DNA of 64,000 bases from DATBQN01 sp963755825 (GTDB taxonomy: Bacteria > Acidobacteriota > Thermoanaerobaculia > Multivoradales > UBA5704). Every line of letters starts with the position of its first letter. The stretch's first letter is position 1. The notes beneath the pieces were generated by a model. The model was not told the DNA's origin, made no database searches, and was given only the letters and a program-made list of their open reading frames with translations. This document shows positions 42,420 to 52,820 of the stretch, in pieces. Position numbers and translations under genes: made by a program. The DNA lies in the NCBI GenBank assembly GCA_963755825.1, contig CAVWLA010000003.1:2852001-2916000 (forward strand), read 5' to 3'.

Positions 42420-42602
42420 CTACTCCTGGGCCTTCTCCACCCGCACGTCGGGGTCGCCGTAGCGATCGCGGCGGATGGTCAGCTCCCAGGGGTTGCAGCA
42501 GACCTCGCAGTCCTGGACGAGCGTCCCGAAGGTGTCCGGCTCGATCGTGATCGTCACCCGCTCAAAGCAGTAGGGGCACTGGATCTCGATCTCGTCGATC
42601 AT
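42420..42602 (-). CDS. CPXCG-motif cysteine-rich protein
   Basis: A 60-residue protein with two Cys pairs, CPYC at 9-12 and CEVCC at 32-36, in the pattern of the small CPXCG cysteine-rich family (a single zinc ribbon). It is acidic around the fold and ends in a charged tail. It starts at ATG 42602, overlapping the stop of the EVE gene as ATGA, so the two are co-translated. Family function is unknown; the zinc-ribbon form suggests nucleic-acid or protein contact. Confidence 0.88.
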   Translation of the reverse strand: MIDEIEIQCPYCFERVTITIEPDTFGTLVQDCEVCCNPWELTIRRDRYGDPDVRVEKAQE

Positions 42603-43264
42603 CGCGGCGTCTTTCGCGCCGGCTTCGCCGCCGGCCGCCGCGCCGGCTTCGCAGATGCCGGCCGCCTGGCTGCCTTCGCGGCCACCCGCTTCGCCTTGGC
42701 CTTCGGCTTCGGTCGCGATGCCGGAGCCGGCTTCGCCGCGGGCTTCGCCTTCGCCTTCGGCTTGCCGGCCGGCGCGGCCGCCGTCTCGGCGCCCGCCGTC
42801 CGGCCGCGGTCGACGACGACGTCGTACTCCTCGCGGCTCACCGGTTGGACGGAGAGCCGCGAGCCCCTCTGGACGACCTGCATGGCGGCGAGCGCGGGGA
42901 TCGACTTGAGCTCCTCGAGCGGGACGACGCGCGGGAAGCGCTCGACGAAGCGGATGTCGACCATGTACCAGGTCGGGCTCGCCGGATCGCTCTTGGGGTC
43001 GAAGTAGCGATGGCCGGCCGCGAACGCGAAGGCGTCGGGATAGCCCTCGCGGGCCACCTCGGCGAGGCCGGTGACCCCCGACGGCTCCGCGTTCGAGGCG
43101 TAGAAGAGGACGCCGTCGCCCACCTTGAGGTCGTCGCGCAGGAAGTTGCGGGCGGTGAAGTTCCGCACCCCCTCCCAGCTCGCCACGCCGTCGCGCTCGA
43201 GATCCTCGATCGCGTAGGCCCCGGGCTCGCACTTGAGGAGCCAGAACCGCCTCGCGCGCGCCAC
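42599..43264 (-). CDS. EVE-domain protein with histone-H1-like tail
   Basis: A 221-residue protein. Residues about 5-150 are an EVE domain (PUA-like fold, known to read modified bases): FWLLKCEPGAYAIEDLERDGVASWEGVRNFTARNFLR, KVGDGVLFYASN, SPTWYMVDIRFVERF, VQRGSRLSVQPVS. Residues about 160-221 form an unusual Lys/Ala/Pro/Arg tail (GKPKAKAKPAAKPAPASRPK, AKPARRPAAKPARK) like histone H1 or bacterial AlgP/Hc1 tails, which bind DNA or RNA without sequence preference. Most bacterial EVE proteins (about 140-160 residues) lack such a tail. It is coupled to the CPXCG gene downstream and follows the helicase gene by nine bases. Confidence 0.88.
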   Translation of the reverse strand: MARARRFWLLKCEPGAYAIEDLERDGVASWEGVRNFTARNFLRDDLKVGDGVLFYASNAEPSGVTGLAEVAREGYPDAFAFAAGHRYFDPKSDPASPTWYMVDIRFVERFPRVVPLEELKSIPALAAMQVVQRGSRLSVQPVSREEYDVVVDRGRTAGAETAAAPAGKPKAKAKPAAKPAPASRPKPKAKAKRVAAKAARRPASAKPARRPAAKPARKTPR

Positions 43265-43273
43265 CGGAGCCTC

Positions 43274-45031
<1,758 letters not shown>

Positions 45032-45262
45032 GCGTGTTGGCTCCAAAGCTGTCTTGGGGGCGCTCGCCTTGCGTGAGGCGAGAGGCGCCCGGTTGATTCC
45101 GGCGATGCGAGAAGAGAACGGGGACTTGCCGGCGAGGCCGCCGCTCGGGCCCGCGGAGGGCCCCGGTGTGTCAGGGTGCCGCGCCAGCCGGAGACCCGGC
45201 GGCTGCGACGCCATAAGAATGCCACGGTGAAGGGAAAATTGCAAATTGGGCGTTTTTCGTCT

Positions 45263-47494
45263 CTACCGCAGATACCCCAGCGAGCGCAGCTTGGTGATGT
45301 GGTTCCACTCGAGATAGGTGGCGCCGACGGTGTCGCGGCCGGAGAGGTAGCGCCTGCGGTCGGCGATGCGCTCGGCGCGCAGGCGCAGGCCGAGCGCCCG
45401 CAGCTCGGCGACGACGGCCGGCTGCGAAGGTGCCAGGTTCTTTGTCTCGCCCGCATCGCGGTCGAGGTCGTAGAGCTCGGTCGGCAGCTCAGGATCCTTT
45501 GGATTCAAGGACTTCTCGGCGACGACGAGCTTCCAGGGGCCGCGGCGGATGGCCCAGCGGGGCGGGCCGTGGAGGAGGAGGTCGGAGACGAAGGTGCGCC
45601 GGCCGGCCGGGGCGCCGTCGAGGAGCGGCACGAGGTCGAGCCCCTGGGTCGGCGGCGGCGTCACGCCGGCGAGGTGGAGGAGGGTGGGGAAGAGGTCGGC
45701 GGTCTCCACCGGCGCCGCCAGCACCTGCGGCTGCCGGCCCGGCACGCGGATCATCGCCGGCACGTGGAGGAGCTCGCGGTAGTGGGTGTGGCCGTGGTCG
45801 CCGTTCGCCTCGTAGCCGAGGGCGCGCTCCTGGTCGATGCGGCTCCAGAACTCCTCGCCATGGTCGCTGACGATGGCGACGACGGTGTCGTCGTCGAGCC
45901 CGAGGTCATGGAGGCCGGCGAGGAAGCGCCCCACCTGGCGGTCGGTGTAGGCGACCTCGGCCTGGTAGAGCGCCCGGTACCACGGCCAGTCGGCGGCGGG
46001 CGGCAGCGGGTTCTCCGGCCGGCGGTCGCCGGTGCAGCCGAGCGGCCCGGCGTACCCGGGGTCGAGCTTGCGGGCGACATCCCGGCACTCGGCCGGCGGC
46101 GGCGAGTAGGGGTTGTGGAGGTCGAAGAGGTGGAGATAGAGGAACACCCGGCGGCTGCCGGCCACCCGGCGCAGGCGCTGCAGCGCCTCGTCGACGAGGA
46201 CCTCGGCGCGATCCTCGTGCGCGGCGTACTCGTCGAACCCCTGCTGCAGGCCGAAGGCCGGGTTGACGTAGATGTTGTGATAGACGCCGACGGTGTAGGC
46301 GCCATGGTCGCGCATCACCTCGGCGAGCGTGCGGGCGCCGCCGGCGAGGCCGGTGGGCGCGAAGTTGCCGTAGCGGTAACCGGCGCCGTGGGTCTGCGGC
46401 TCGAGCCCGGTCAGCAGCGAGGTGACGCTGGGGAGCGTCCACGGCGCCGGCGCCGAGAGCTCCGCGAAGCGGATGCCGCGGCGGGCGAAGGCGTCGAGGT
46501 TGGGGGTGGTGCCGAGCCGGCTGCCGTAGGCGCCCACTGCGTCGGCGCGCAGGGTGTCGACCAGGATGACGACGAGGTTCCTGCCCGCCGGTTTCCCCGG
46601 CGTCACCAGGAGCGGGTCGCCCCACAGCGCCACCCCCTCCGGCAGCGGCCGGCCGTTGCGCGTCGCCTCGACCTCGAGCGTCAGCGAGCGCGGCGAGCCG
46701 CCGCCGATGACCGGCTCCGGCAGCGGCTCGGCGACCGTCCGCCAGCCGCCGCCCTCGCCCGACGACCCTTCGATGGTTCGCTCGAGCCAGGGCCGCCGCG
46801 CCTCGCCGGCGCGGCGCCTACCGACGGCGTCCAGGTAGACGCGGAAGACGGCGCGCGCGCCGGGGCGGTCGATCTCGGGGACGAAGCCGACACGGGTCTC
46901 GAAGACGGTGCCGCGCGGCAGGCCCTTGGGGAGCGGGACGTCGATCCGCTGCAGGCCGGGGAGCGAGGGGACGCTCTCGCCGCGCAGCGACATCGAGCGG
47001 TAGAGATCGGCCCCCGGCTTGCCGGTGACGCCGAGGACGTCGAGCGTGCCGCCCTCCGCCGCCAGGCGGAGCGCGGCGACGCGGCCGGTCCAGTAGGGCT
47101 CGCGCTCGAGGTCGACGTCATAGACGTGCTCCCTGCCGTCCGGATTGAGCGGGAAGGAGAGCAGCCGGTAGGGCGGGAAGCGGGGGTCCTGGGCGAGCCG
47201 CCAGGCGATGCGCGCGAGAGTCGCCGTCCCCCGCGCCCGCACCTCGAGGTGGGCGATGCGCGCCGCGTCGAGGTCCGCCGCCACCTCGCGGTAGGTCGGC
47301 GCCGCGGCGTCGCCGAGCGGGCCACCGGAAGGGCCGCCGAGCGGGCCGGCCGCCGCCAGCTCGACCGCCGCGACGGGCGGCGTCGCCGCCAGGGTGCCGA
47401 GGCGGAGGACGCGCTGCGGCTGCCGGCCGCAGGCGGCGAGCGCCAACGCGAGGCCGGCGATCGCGGTGAGTCGAATGCGCAACGGTCGAGGCAA
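45263..47494 (-). CDS. Lipoprotein sulfatase-superfamily hydrolase
   Basis: A 743-residue protein with a lipobox (LALAAC, Cys22), so it is probably anchored to a membrane. Residues about 60-300 form a beta-rich domain without clear assignment; the sulfatase domain follows: VVILVDTLRADAVGAYG (metal-binding Asp), APAPWTLPSVTSLLTGLEPQTHG (active-site region), VAIVSDHGEEFW (Asp-His). In the active-site pentapeptide C/S-x-P-x-R the first position is Thr (TLPSV) and the Arg is missing, so formylglycine cannot form. A Thr nucleophile is known in LtaS-like phosphotransferases, so a phosphoester or phosphoglycerol substrate is as likely as a sulfate ester. It lies upstream of the RhlE gene on the same strand but 231 bp away. 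Confidence 0.85.
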   Translation of the reverse strand: MPRPLRIRLTAIAGLALALAACGRQPQRVLRLGTLAATPPVAAVELAAAGPLGGPSGGPLGDAAAPTYREVAADLDAARIAHLEVRARGTATLARIAWRLAQDPRFPPYRLLSFPLNPDGREHVYDVDLEREPYWTGRVAALRLAAEGGTLDVLGVTGKPGADLYRSMSLRGESVPSLPGLQRIDVPLPKGLPRGTVFETRVGFVPEIDRPGARAVFRVYLDAVGRRRAGEARRPWLERTIEGSSGEGGGWRTVAEPLPEPVIGGGSPRSLTLEVEATRNGRPLPEGVALWGDPLLVTPGKPAGRNLVVILVDTLRADAVGAYGSRLGTTPNLDAFARRGIRFAELSAPAPWTLPSVTSLLTGLEPQTHGAGYRYGNFAPTGLAGGARTLAEVMRDHGAYTVGVYHNIYVNPAFGLQQGFDEYAAHEDRAEVLVDEALQRLRRVAGSRRVFLYLHLFDLHNPYSPPPAECRDVARKLDPGYAGPLGCTGDRRPENPLPPAADWPWYRALYQAEVAYTDRQVGRFLAGLHDLGLDDDTVVAIVSDHGEEFWSRIDQERALGYEANGDHGHTHYRELLHVPAMIRVPGRQPQVLAAPVETADLFPTLLHLAGVTPPPTQGLDLVPLLDGAPAGRRTFVSDLLLHGPPRWAIRRGPWKLVVAEKSLNPKDPELPTELYDLDRDAGETKNLAPSQPAVVAELRALGLRLRAERIADRRRYLSGRDTVGATYLEWNHITKLRSLGYLR

Positions 47495-47508
47495 GATGTC
47501 GGCCCGCG

Positions 47509-48678
47509 TCAGGCCGCCAGGGGAGCGGAGATCCAGCAGCCGCCGAGGACCCGCGTGCCGCGGTAGAAGACGGCCGCCTGGCCGGGGGCGACGCCGCGCT
47601 GCGGCTCGGCGAAGCGCACCTCGACGGCGCCGCCGCCGAGCGGCCGGATGCGGGCGAGGGCGCCGGCGTGGCGGGAGCGGATCTTGACCGTCGCCTCGAT
47701 GGCGCCGTCCGCGGCTGCCTCGGCCGCGGGCGGGGCGCCGATCCAGTGCAGCCGCTCGCCGGCGAGGCCGCCCGCGGCGAGCTCCGCCTCGCGGCCGACG
47801 ACGACGCGGTTCGCCTCGGCGTCGATCGCGAGGACGTAGAGACGCTCGCTGGCGGCGACGCCGAGGCCGCGCCGCTGGCCGACGGTGTAGCGGTAGTAGG
47901 GCTCGCCGCGGCCGAGGACGCTGCCGTCGGCGGCGACCAGCGCCGCCGGCCCGGCCGATACCGCCGCCGCCGCTGCCGCAAACCGTTCCGGGTAAGCGGC
48001 AGCCTGCTCCTCGACGAAGCCGCGGATGCCGGCGCCGACGAAGCAGACCTCCATGCTCTCGCCCTTCTCGGCCACGGCGAGGCCGGCGGCGCGGGCGAGC
48101 GCCCGCACCTCGCTCTTGCGCAGGCCGCCGAGCGGGAAGAGGGAGGCGGCGAGCTGCTCCTGGGTGAGCTCGAAGAGGTAGTAGCTCTGATCCTTCTCGG
48201 GGTCGGCCGCGGTGTGCAGCTCGCGCCCTTCGGGGCCGTCGACCAGCCGCGCGTAGTGGCCGGTCGCGATGCGCGTCGCGCCGAGGGCGCGGGCGCGGGA
48301 GAGCAGGAGATCGAACTTGATCCAGGTGTTGCAGCGCACGCAGGGGCTGGGGGTGCGGCCGGCCAGGTAGTCGGCGACGAAGGGGTCGACCACCTGGCGG
48401 CGGAACTCCTCCTCCAGCCGCAGCGTGTAGTGGGGGATCCCCGCCTGGCCAGCGGCGCGGCGGGCGTCGCCCAGGTCGAGCGCGCCGCAGCAGCGGCCGT
48501 GCGCCGCCGAGGCGGCATCCCCGGCGCGGTCCCAGAGGAGCATCGAGAGGCCGACGATCGCGCCGCCGCCGCGGGCGAGGAGCCAGGCGACGACCGAGGA
48601 GTCGAGGCCGCCGCTCATGGCGACCGCCGTGATCCCGCCGTCCGCGGCCGCGATCGGCTCGTTCATCGCGGCGTTCAC
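47509..48678 (-). CDS. mnmA: tRNA-specific 2-thiouridylase MnmA
   Basis: A 389-residue enzyme that adds sulfur to position 2 of U34 in Lys, Glu and Gln tRNAs. It has an N-type ATP pyrophosphatase loop (AMSGGLDSSVVA), the catalytic Cys in SPCVRCNTWIKFD and the second in ESMEVCFVG, GHYARL, KDQSYYLF and the C-terminal barrel (YTVGQRRGLGV, PGQAAVFYRG). The start is either GTG 48678, overlapping the desulfurase stop as GTGA, or ATG 48666; the first is given. The partner desulfurase directly upstream supplies the sulfur. Confidence 0.93.
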   Translation of the reverse strand: MNAAMNEPIAAADGGITAVAMSGGLDSSVVAWLLARGGGAIVGLSMLLWDRAGDAASAAHGRCCGALDLGDARRAAGQAGIPHYTLRLEEEFRRQVVDPFVADYLAGRTPSPCVRCNTWIKFDLLLSRARALGATRIATGHYARLVDGPEGRELHTAADPEKDQSYYLFELTQEQLAASLFPLGGLRKSEVRALARAAGLAVAEKGESMEVCFVGAGIRGFVEEQAAAYPERFAAAAAAVSAGPAALVAADGSVLGRGEPYYRYTVGQRRGLGVAASERLYVLAIDAEANRVVVGREAELAAGGLAGERLHWIGAPPAAEAAADGAIEATVKIRSRHAGALARIRPLGGGAVEVRFAEPQRGVAPGQAAVFYRGTRVLGGCWISAPLAA

Positions 48679-49841
48679 CGGGCCGCCGCCGCCGGCGCCA
48701 GCCGGCGGAGCACCGCCGCCTCGCGGCCGAGCGCGGCGAGGAAGGCGTCGACCTCGGCGGTGGTGTTCTCCGGACCGAAGCTGACGCGGAGCGAGGAGAG
48801 CGCCTCGGCGGCGGCGATGCCGGCGGCGAGGAGGGTCTTGCTCGGCTCGACGGCGCCCGAGGAGCAGGCCGAGCCGGTCGATACCGCGAAGCCGGCGAGG
48901 TCGAGGCGGATCAAGAGCGACTCGCCCTCGACGCCGGCGAGGGCGAAGTGCGAGGTGCCGGGGAGGCGCGGCGCGCGCTGCGAGTGGACGACGGCGCCGG
49001 GGAGGGCGCCGAGGCCGGCCTCGAAGCGGTCGCGCAGCGCGGCGACGTGCGCGCCGCGGGCCGCCAGTTCCTCGCGCGCCAGCGCTGCGGCGGCGCCGAG
49101 GCCGACGATCGCCGGCACGTTCTCGGTGCTGGCGCGCCGCCGTCGCTCCTGGCTGCCGCCGACCAGCCAGCTCTCGAAGGGCGCGCCCTTCCTGATCCAT
49201 AGAGCGCCGGCGCCGAGCGCGCCGCCGAACTTGTGGGCGCCGAGGGTCAGGTAGTCGACGCCGAGGGCGCCGACGTCGACGGGGATCTTCCCCACCGCCT
49301 GCACGGCGTCGGTGAGGAAGGGGACGCCGCGCTCGCGGCAGAGGGCCGCCGCGGCGGCGACCGGCTGCAGGGTCCCCAGCTCGTTGTTGGCGAGCATCAG
49401 GCAGGCGAGGCGAGTGTCAGGGCGGAGCGCGGCGCGGATGGCGTCGACGGGGACGACGCCGTCGGCTCCGGGAGCGGCGCGGTCGATCCGCATGCCGGCG
49501 GCCTCGAGGCGCGCCGCCGACTCGCGGATCGACGGGTGCTCGATCGCCGAGATGACCAGGTGACCGAGGTGGCCTCCCGGCCCCCGCCGCGCGGCGTCGA
49601 AGACCACCGCGTTGTTGGCCTCGGTGCCGGAGGCGGTGAAGACGATCTCCGGCGGGATGGCGCCCAAGAGGGCCGCCACCCGCTCGCGCGCCTCCTCGAC
49701 GGCGCTCCGCGCCGCCTGCCCGAAGGCGTGCAGCGACGACGGGTTGCCGAAGCGCTCCCCCAGCCAGGGCAGCATGGCGTCGCGCACGCGGGGATCGAGC
49801 GGCGAGGTGGCGTTGTGGTCGAGGTAGACGTGGCGACTCAT
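48675..49841 (-). CDS. Cysteine desulfurase (IscS/NifS family)
   Basis: A 388-residue PLP enzyme converting cysteine to alanine and a protein-bound persulfide. It shows YLDHNATSPLDP, TASGTEANN, the PLP Lys in LGAHKFGG, and the persulfide Cys in STGSACSSGAVEPS (the longer loop of group I desulfurases). Its stop overlaps the start of mnmA, so its main role here is probably sulfur supply for tRNA thiolation. Divergent from the GWxTD gene at 50111. The gene-free 49842-50110 stretch contains AT-richer islands (ATCTACAATCGG, CTATTGTATCC) that may be promoters, but I cannot assign them firmly. Confidence 0.93.
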   Translation of the reverse strand: MSRHVYLDHNATSPLDPRVRDAMLPWLGERFGNPSSLHAFGQAARSAVEEARERVAALLGAIPPEIVFTASGTEANNAVVFDAARRGPGGHLGHLVISAIEHPSIRESAARLEAAGMRIDRAAPGADGVVPVDAIRAALRPDTRLACLMLANNELGTLQPVAAAAALCRERGVPFLTDAVQAVGKIPVDVGALGVDYLTLGAHKFGGALGAGALWIRKGAPFESWLVGGSQERRRRASTENVPAIVGLGAAAALAREELAARGAHVAALRDRFEAGLGALPGAVVHSQRAPRLPGTSHFALAGVEGESLLIRLDLAGFAVSTGSACSSGAVEPSKTLLAAGIAAAEALSSLRVSFGPENTTAEVDAFLAALGREAAVLRRLAPAAAAR

Positions 49842-50110
49842 CGTTCAGGACCTTCCGCCGGCACCGCGGGCGCGGATCTCGTCATCTGGATCTACAATCG
49901 GATGGCGCCCGCCGCGGGGCGCGGCGCGCTATTGTATCCCGCGTGTCCCCGGCCGCAGCCGGCAGAACCGCCGGCCGCGGCGGCGGGACTCAAAGGTGCC
50001 GGGAGCGCCGCTCGGCGCTGGAACGCGCTCTGAGACGCGCTCTGGAACGAACGCCGCGCGGCGAGGGTCTAAGGAAGCGGACGGCCCACACTTCCGAGGT
50101 GGTCGAGAGC

Positions 50111-52792
50111 ATGCGCCAGATTCGTCGTCTTGAGGTCCCTCTCCCCCCGGTCTCCCTGCTCGTCCTGGTCCTCGGCATCCTCTGCGCGCCGCTCGCCGCC
50201 GCCGATCCTCCTCCTGCGTCTCCTCCCCCGGGGGCCTCCGCTGCCGCCGCGGCGCCGTCCCAGCCGGCCGGCGCGACCTCCGCGGCTCCTGCGGCCCCTG
50301 CAGCCAATACCAAGCCGCCGGCCAAGGAGAAGCTGTTGAGCAAGGCGGAGGAGAAGAAGGCGATCGCCGCCCTGCCGCCGGCCTACCGGGAGTGGCTGGA
50401 GGAGGTGGAGCTCCTCATCAGCCCGCAGGAGAGGACGACCTTCCTCAAGCTCGACAAGGACTACACCCGCGACTCCTTCATCGAGCACTTCTGGGAGTCG
50501 CGCAGCAAGCTCGGCGGCCTGGTCTCCGCCAACGAGTTCCGCAACCGCTGGGAGGCGCGGATCGCCGAGGTCAAGGAGCGCTTCCACACCGTCGCCAACG
50601 ACGACCGCAGCCGCATCTTCCTGCTCAACGGGCCGCCGTCGGTGACCATCGTCTCCACCTGCAGCGAGGTGCTCTGGCCGCTCGAGGCCTGGTTCTACCC
50701 TGGCGGCAGCGACGTCGCCAACTTCGAGTTCATCGTCATCTTCACGCAGAAGTGGGGGGCCGGCCCCTACCGGATCTGGAGCCCGCTCGAGGGGGCGGGC
50801 GAGCTCTTCCGCGACGGCCCGCAGCGCTTCCCCGGCCTCGAGGCGATCCAGCGCGAGTGCCGCGACGGCGACCAGCTCGCCGGCGCCATCGGCTGGGTGG
50901 CGCAGCAGCGCACGCAGTACGACTTCCTGCGCATCAAGTTCGACAACCCGCCGAAGCGGCCGAGCGGCGAGTGGGTCGCCGCCTTCAACTCCTACTCGAC
51001 CGATCTGCCGGAGTCGGCGCAGACCTTCAACGCCAAGCTCACCTTCGACTTCCCCGGCCGCTACCAGAACCGCACCGTGGTCGAGGGGGTCCTCCAGGTG
51101 CCGACGACGGAGGCGGGGCAGGCGAAGCTCGGCGAGCACCGCTCCTACAACTTCGTCGTCACCGGCGAGGTGCTGGAGAACCACAAGCTCTTCGACGGCT
51201 TCCGCTACAAGTTCGACTTCCCGGTGGTCCCCGGCGGCGAGGCGACGGCGGCGGCGACGCTGCCCCTCGTCTTCCAGCGCTACCTGCGGCCGGGGACCTA
51301 CTCGCTGGTGCTCAAGGTCGAGGACCTCAACTCGGGCAAGTTCTACCGCACCGCCGAGGCGCTCGTCGTCCCCGAGACCGACAAGATCGCCCCGGCCGCC
51401 GGCCCGGCCGCCGATCCGGAGAGCGCCCGCATCCTGGCCGAGGCGAACGCGGCGATCTCCAACGGCGAGACGACGCTGAAGCTCATCCGCCCGCAGGGCG
51501 AGCTGCAGACCGGGATGATGCGCTTCGACACCCTCTCCGCCGGCAAGGACATCGCCAAGGTGACCTTCGCCCTCGACGGCAAGCCGGTGCTCACCAAGAC
51601 CAAGCAGCCGTGGAGCGTCGAGCTCGACCTCGGCTCGCTGCCGCGCCAGCGGACGCTCTCGGCGACCGCCTACGACAGCGCCGGCCACGAGGTGGCGAGC
51701 GACCGCCTGCTGGTCAACGCCGCCGGCCACCGCTTCGCCGTCCGCCTCTCCGAGCCGCACAAGGGGAAGCACTACGAGAAGAGCCTGCTCGCCCACGCCG
51801 ACGTCCAGGTGCCGGAGGGCGAGGCGGTCGAGCGCGTCGAGTTCTACTTGAACGAGGCGCGCGTCGCGACGGTCTACCAGCCGCCCTACGAGCAGCCCAT
51901 CGTCCTCCCCCAGCGCGAGCCGCTCGGCTACGTGCGGGCGATCGCCTACACCACCGACGGCGCCACCACCGAGGACCTCGTCTTCGTCAACGCGCCGGAC
52001 AACCTGGAGCAGCTGAACGTCCAGTTCGTCGAGCTCTACGCCTCCGTGCTCGACCACGCCGGCCACCCCGTCGAGGGGCTGGCGCAGAAGGATTTCACGC
52101 CGATCGAGGACGGCGTCAAGCAGCAGATCGTCCGCTTCGAGCAGGTGCGCGACCAGCCGATCCACGCCGCGGTGGCGATCGACGTCTCGGCCTCGATGGA
52201 CCCCGCCATCGGCGAGGCGCGGCAGGGCGCCTTCGCCTTCTTCCAGCAGGCGATCAAGCCGAAGGACCGCGCGGCCCTCATCACCTTCAACGACCACCCC
52301 AACCTGGCGGTCAAGTTCACCAACGACGTCAACGAGCTGGCCGGCGGCCTCGCCGGCCTGAAGGCGGAGCGCGGCACGGCGCTCTACGACAGCATCGTCT
52401 TCGCGCTCTTCTACTTCAACGGCGTCAAGGGGCAGCGCGCCCTCCTCATCCTCTCCGACGGCCGCGACGAGGGGAGCCGCTTCAGCTTCGAGGATGCCAT
52501 GGAGTACGGCCGTCGCGCCGGGGTGACGATCTACACCATCGGCCTCGGCAAGGACGTCGACAAGCGGCACCTGTCGAAGATCGCCGAGGAGACCGGCGGC
52601 CGCAGCTTCTTCGTCAAGGCGGCGAGCGAGCTGACGCCGATCTACGCCGAGATCGAGCGCGAGCTGCGCTCGCAGTACCTGGTCGCCTACCAGTCGTCGA
52701 ACACCGGCGACGAGAGCACCTTCCGCACCGTCGAGCTGAAGCTCGACAAGAGCGGCCTCGAGGCGAAGACGCTGCGCGGCTACTATCCGTAG
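50111..52792 (+). CDS. Secreted GWxTD / VWFA domain protein (first of tandem pair)
   Basis: An 893-residue exported protein; start at ATG 50111, signal peptide SLLVLVLGILCAPLAAA, then a Pro/Ala linker. Residues about 90-260 match the GWxTD domain (YREWLEEVELLISPQERTTFLKL, DSFIEHFWESRS, NEFRNRWEARI, DDRSRIFLLNGPP, ELW-type YPGG), but the name motif G-W-x-T-D has become EWLEE. A middle beta region of about 420 residues carries repeats of the FYLNEARVATVYQPPYEQPI kind. Residues about 675-893 are a VWFA domain of the Acidobacteria type, with MIDAS DVSASMD, TALYDSI and SDGRDEGSR. Probably a surface or periplasmic metal-dependent adhesion protein; the ligand is unknown. Confidence 0.88.
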   Translation: MRQIRRLEVPLPPVSLLVLVLGILCAPLAAADPPPASPPPGASAAAAAPSQPAGATSAAPAAPAANTKPPAKEKLLSKAEEKKAIAALPPAYREWLEEVELLISPQERTTFLKLDKDYTRDSFIEHFWESRSKLGGLVSANEFRNRWEARIAEVKERFHTVANDDRSRIFLLNGPPSVTIVSTCSEVLWPLEAWFYPGGSDVANFEFIVIFTQKWGAGPYRIWSPLEGAGELFRDGPQRFPGLEAIQRECRDGDQLAGAIGWVAQQRTQYDFLRIKFDNPPKRPSGEWVAAFNSYSTDLPESAQTFNAKLTFDFPGRYQNRTVVEGVLQVPTTEAGQAKLGEHRSYNFVVTGEVLENHKLFDGFRYKFDFPVVPGGEATAAATLPLVFQRYLRPGTYSLVLKVEDLNSGKFYRTAEALVVPETDKIAPAAGPAADPESARILAEANAAISNGETTLKLIRPQGELQTGMMRFDTLSAGKDIAKVTFALDGKPVLTKTKQPWSVELDLGSLPRQRTLSATAYDSAGHEVASDRLLVNAAGHRFAVRLSEPHKGKHYEKSLLAHADVQVPEGEAVERVEFYLNEARVATVYQPPYEQPIVLPQREPLGYVRAIAYTTDGATTEDLVFVNAPDNLEQLNVQFVELYASVLDHAGHPVEGLAQKDFTPIEDGVKQQIVRFEQVRDQPIHAAVAIDVSASMDPAIGEARQGAFAFFQQAIKPKDRAALITFNDHPNLAVKFTNDVNELAGGLAGLKAERGTALYDSIVFALFYFNGVKGQRALLILSDGRDEGSRFSFEDAMEYGRRAGVTIYTIGLGKDVDKRHLSKIAEETGGRSFFVKAASELTPIYAEIERELRSQYLVAYQSSNTGDESTFRTVELKLDKSGLEAKTLRGYYP

Positions 52793-52820
52793 GGAACGGC
52801 CGGGCGTAGGATCAGTCACC

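Noticed and set aside
45427..45443. AAGGTGCCAGGTTCTTT, which resembles the RAYT-linked repeat, inside the sulfatase-like gene
   Set aside because: It encodes KNLAPS at the place where sulfatase-family proteins normally end a subdomain with an NLA-type motif (GETKNLA), so the match is probably a chance result of the conserved peptide. The T-to-C change in the core also weakens it.
49990..50004. AAAGGTGCCGGGAGC near the start of the first GWxTD gene region
   Set aside because: Only the left half of the repeat matches; the GTAC half is missing.
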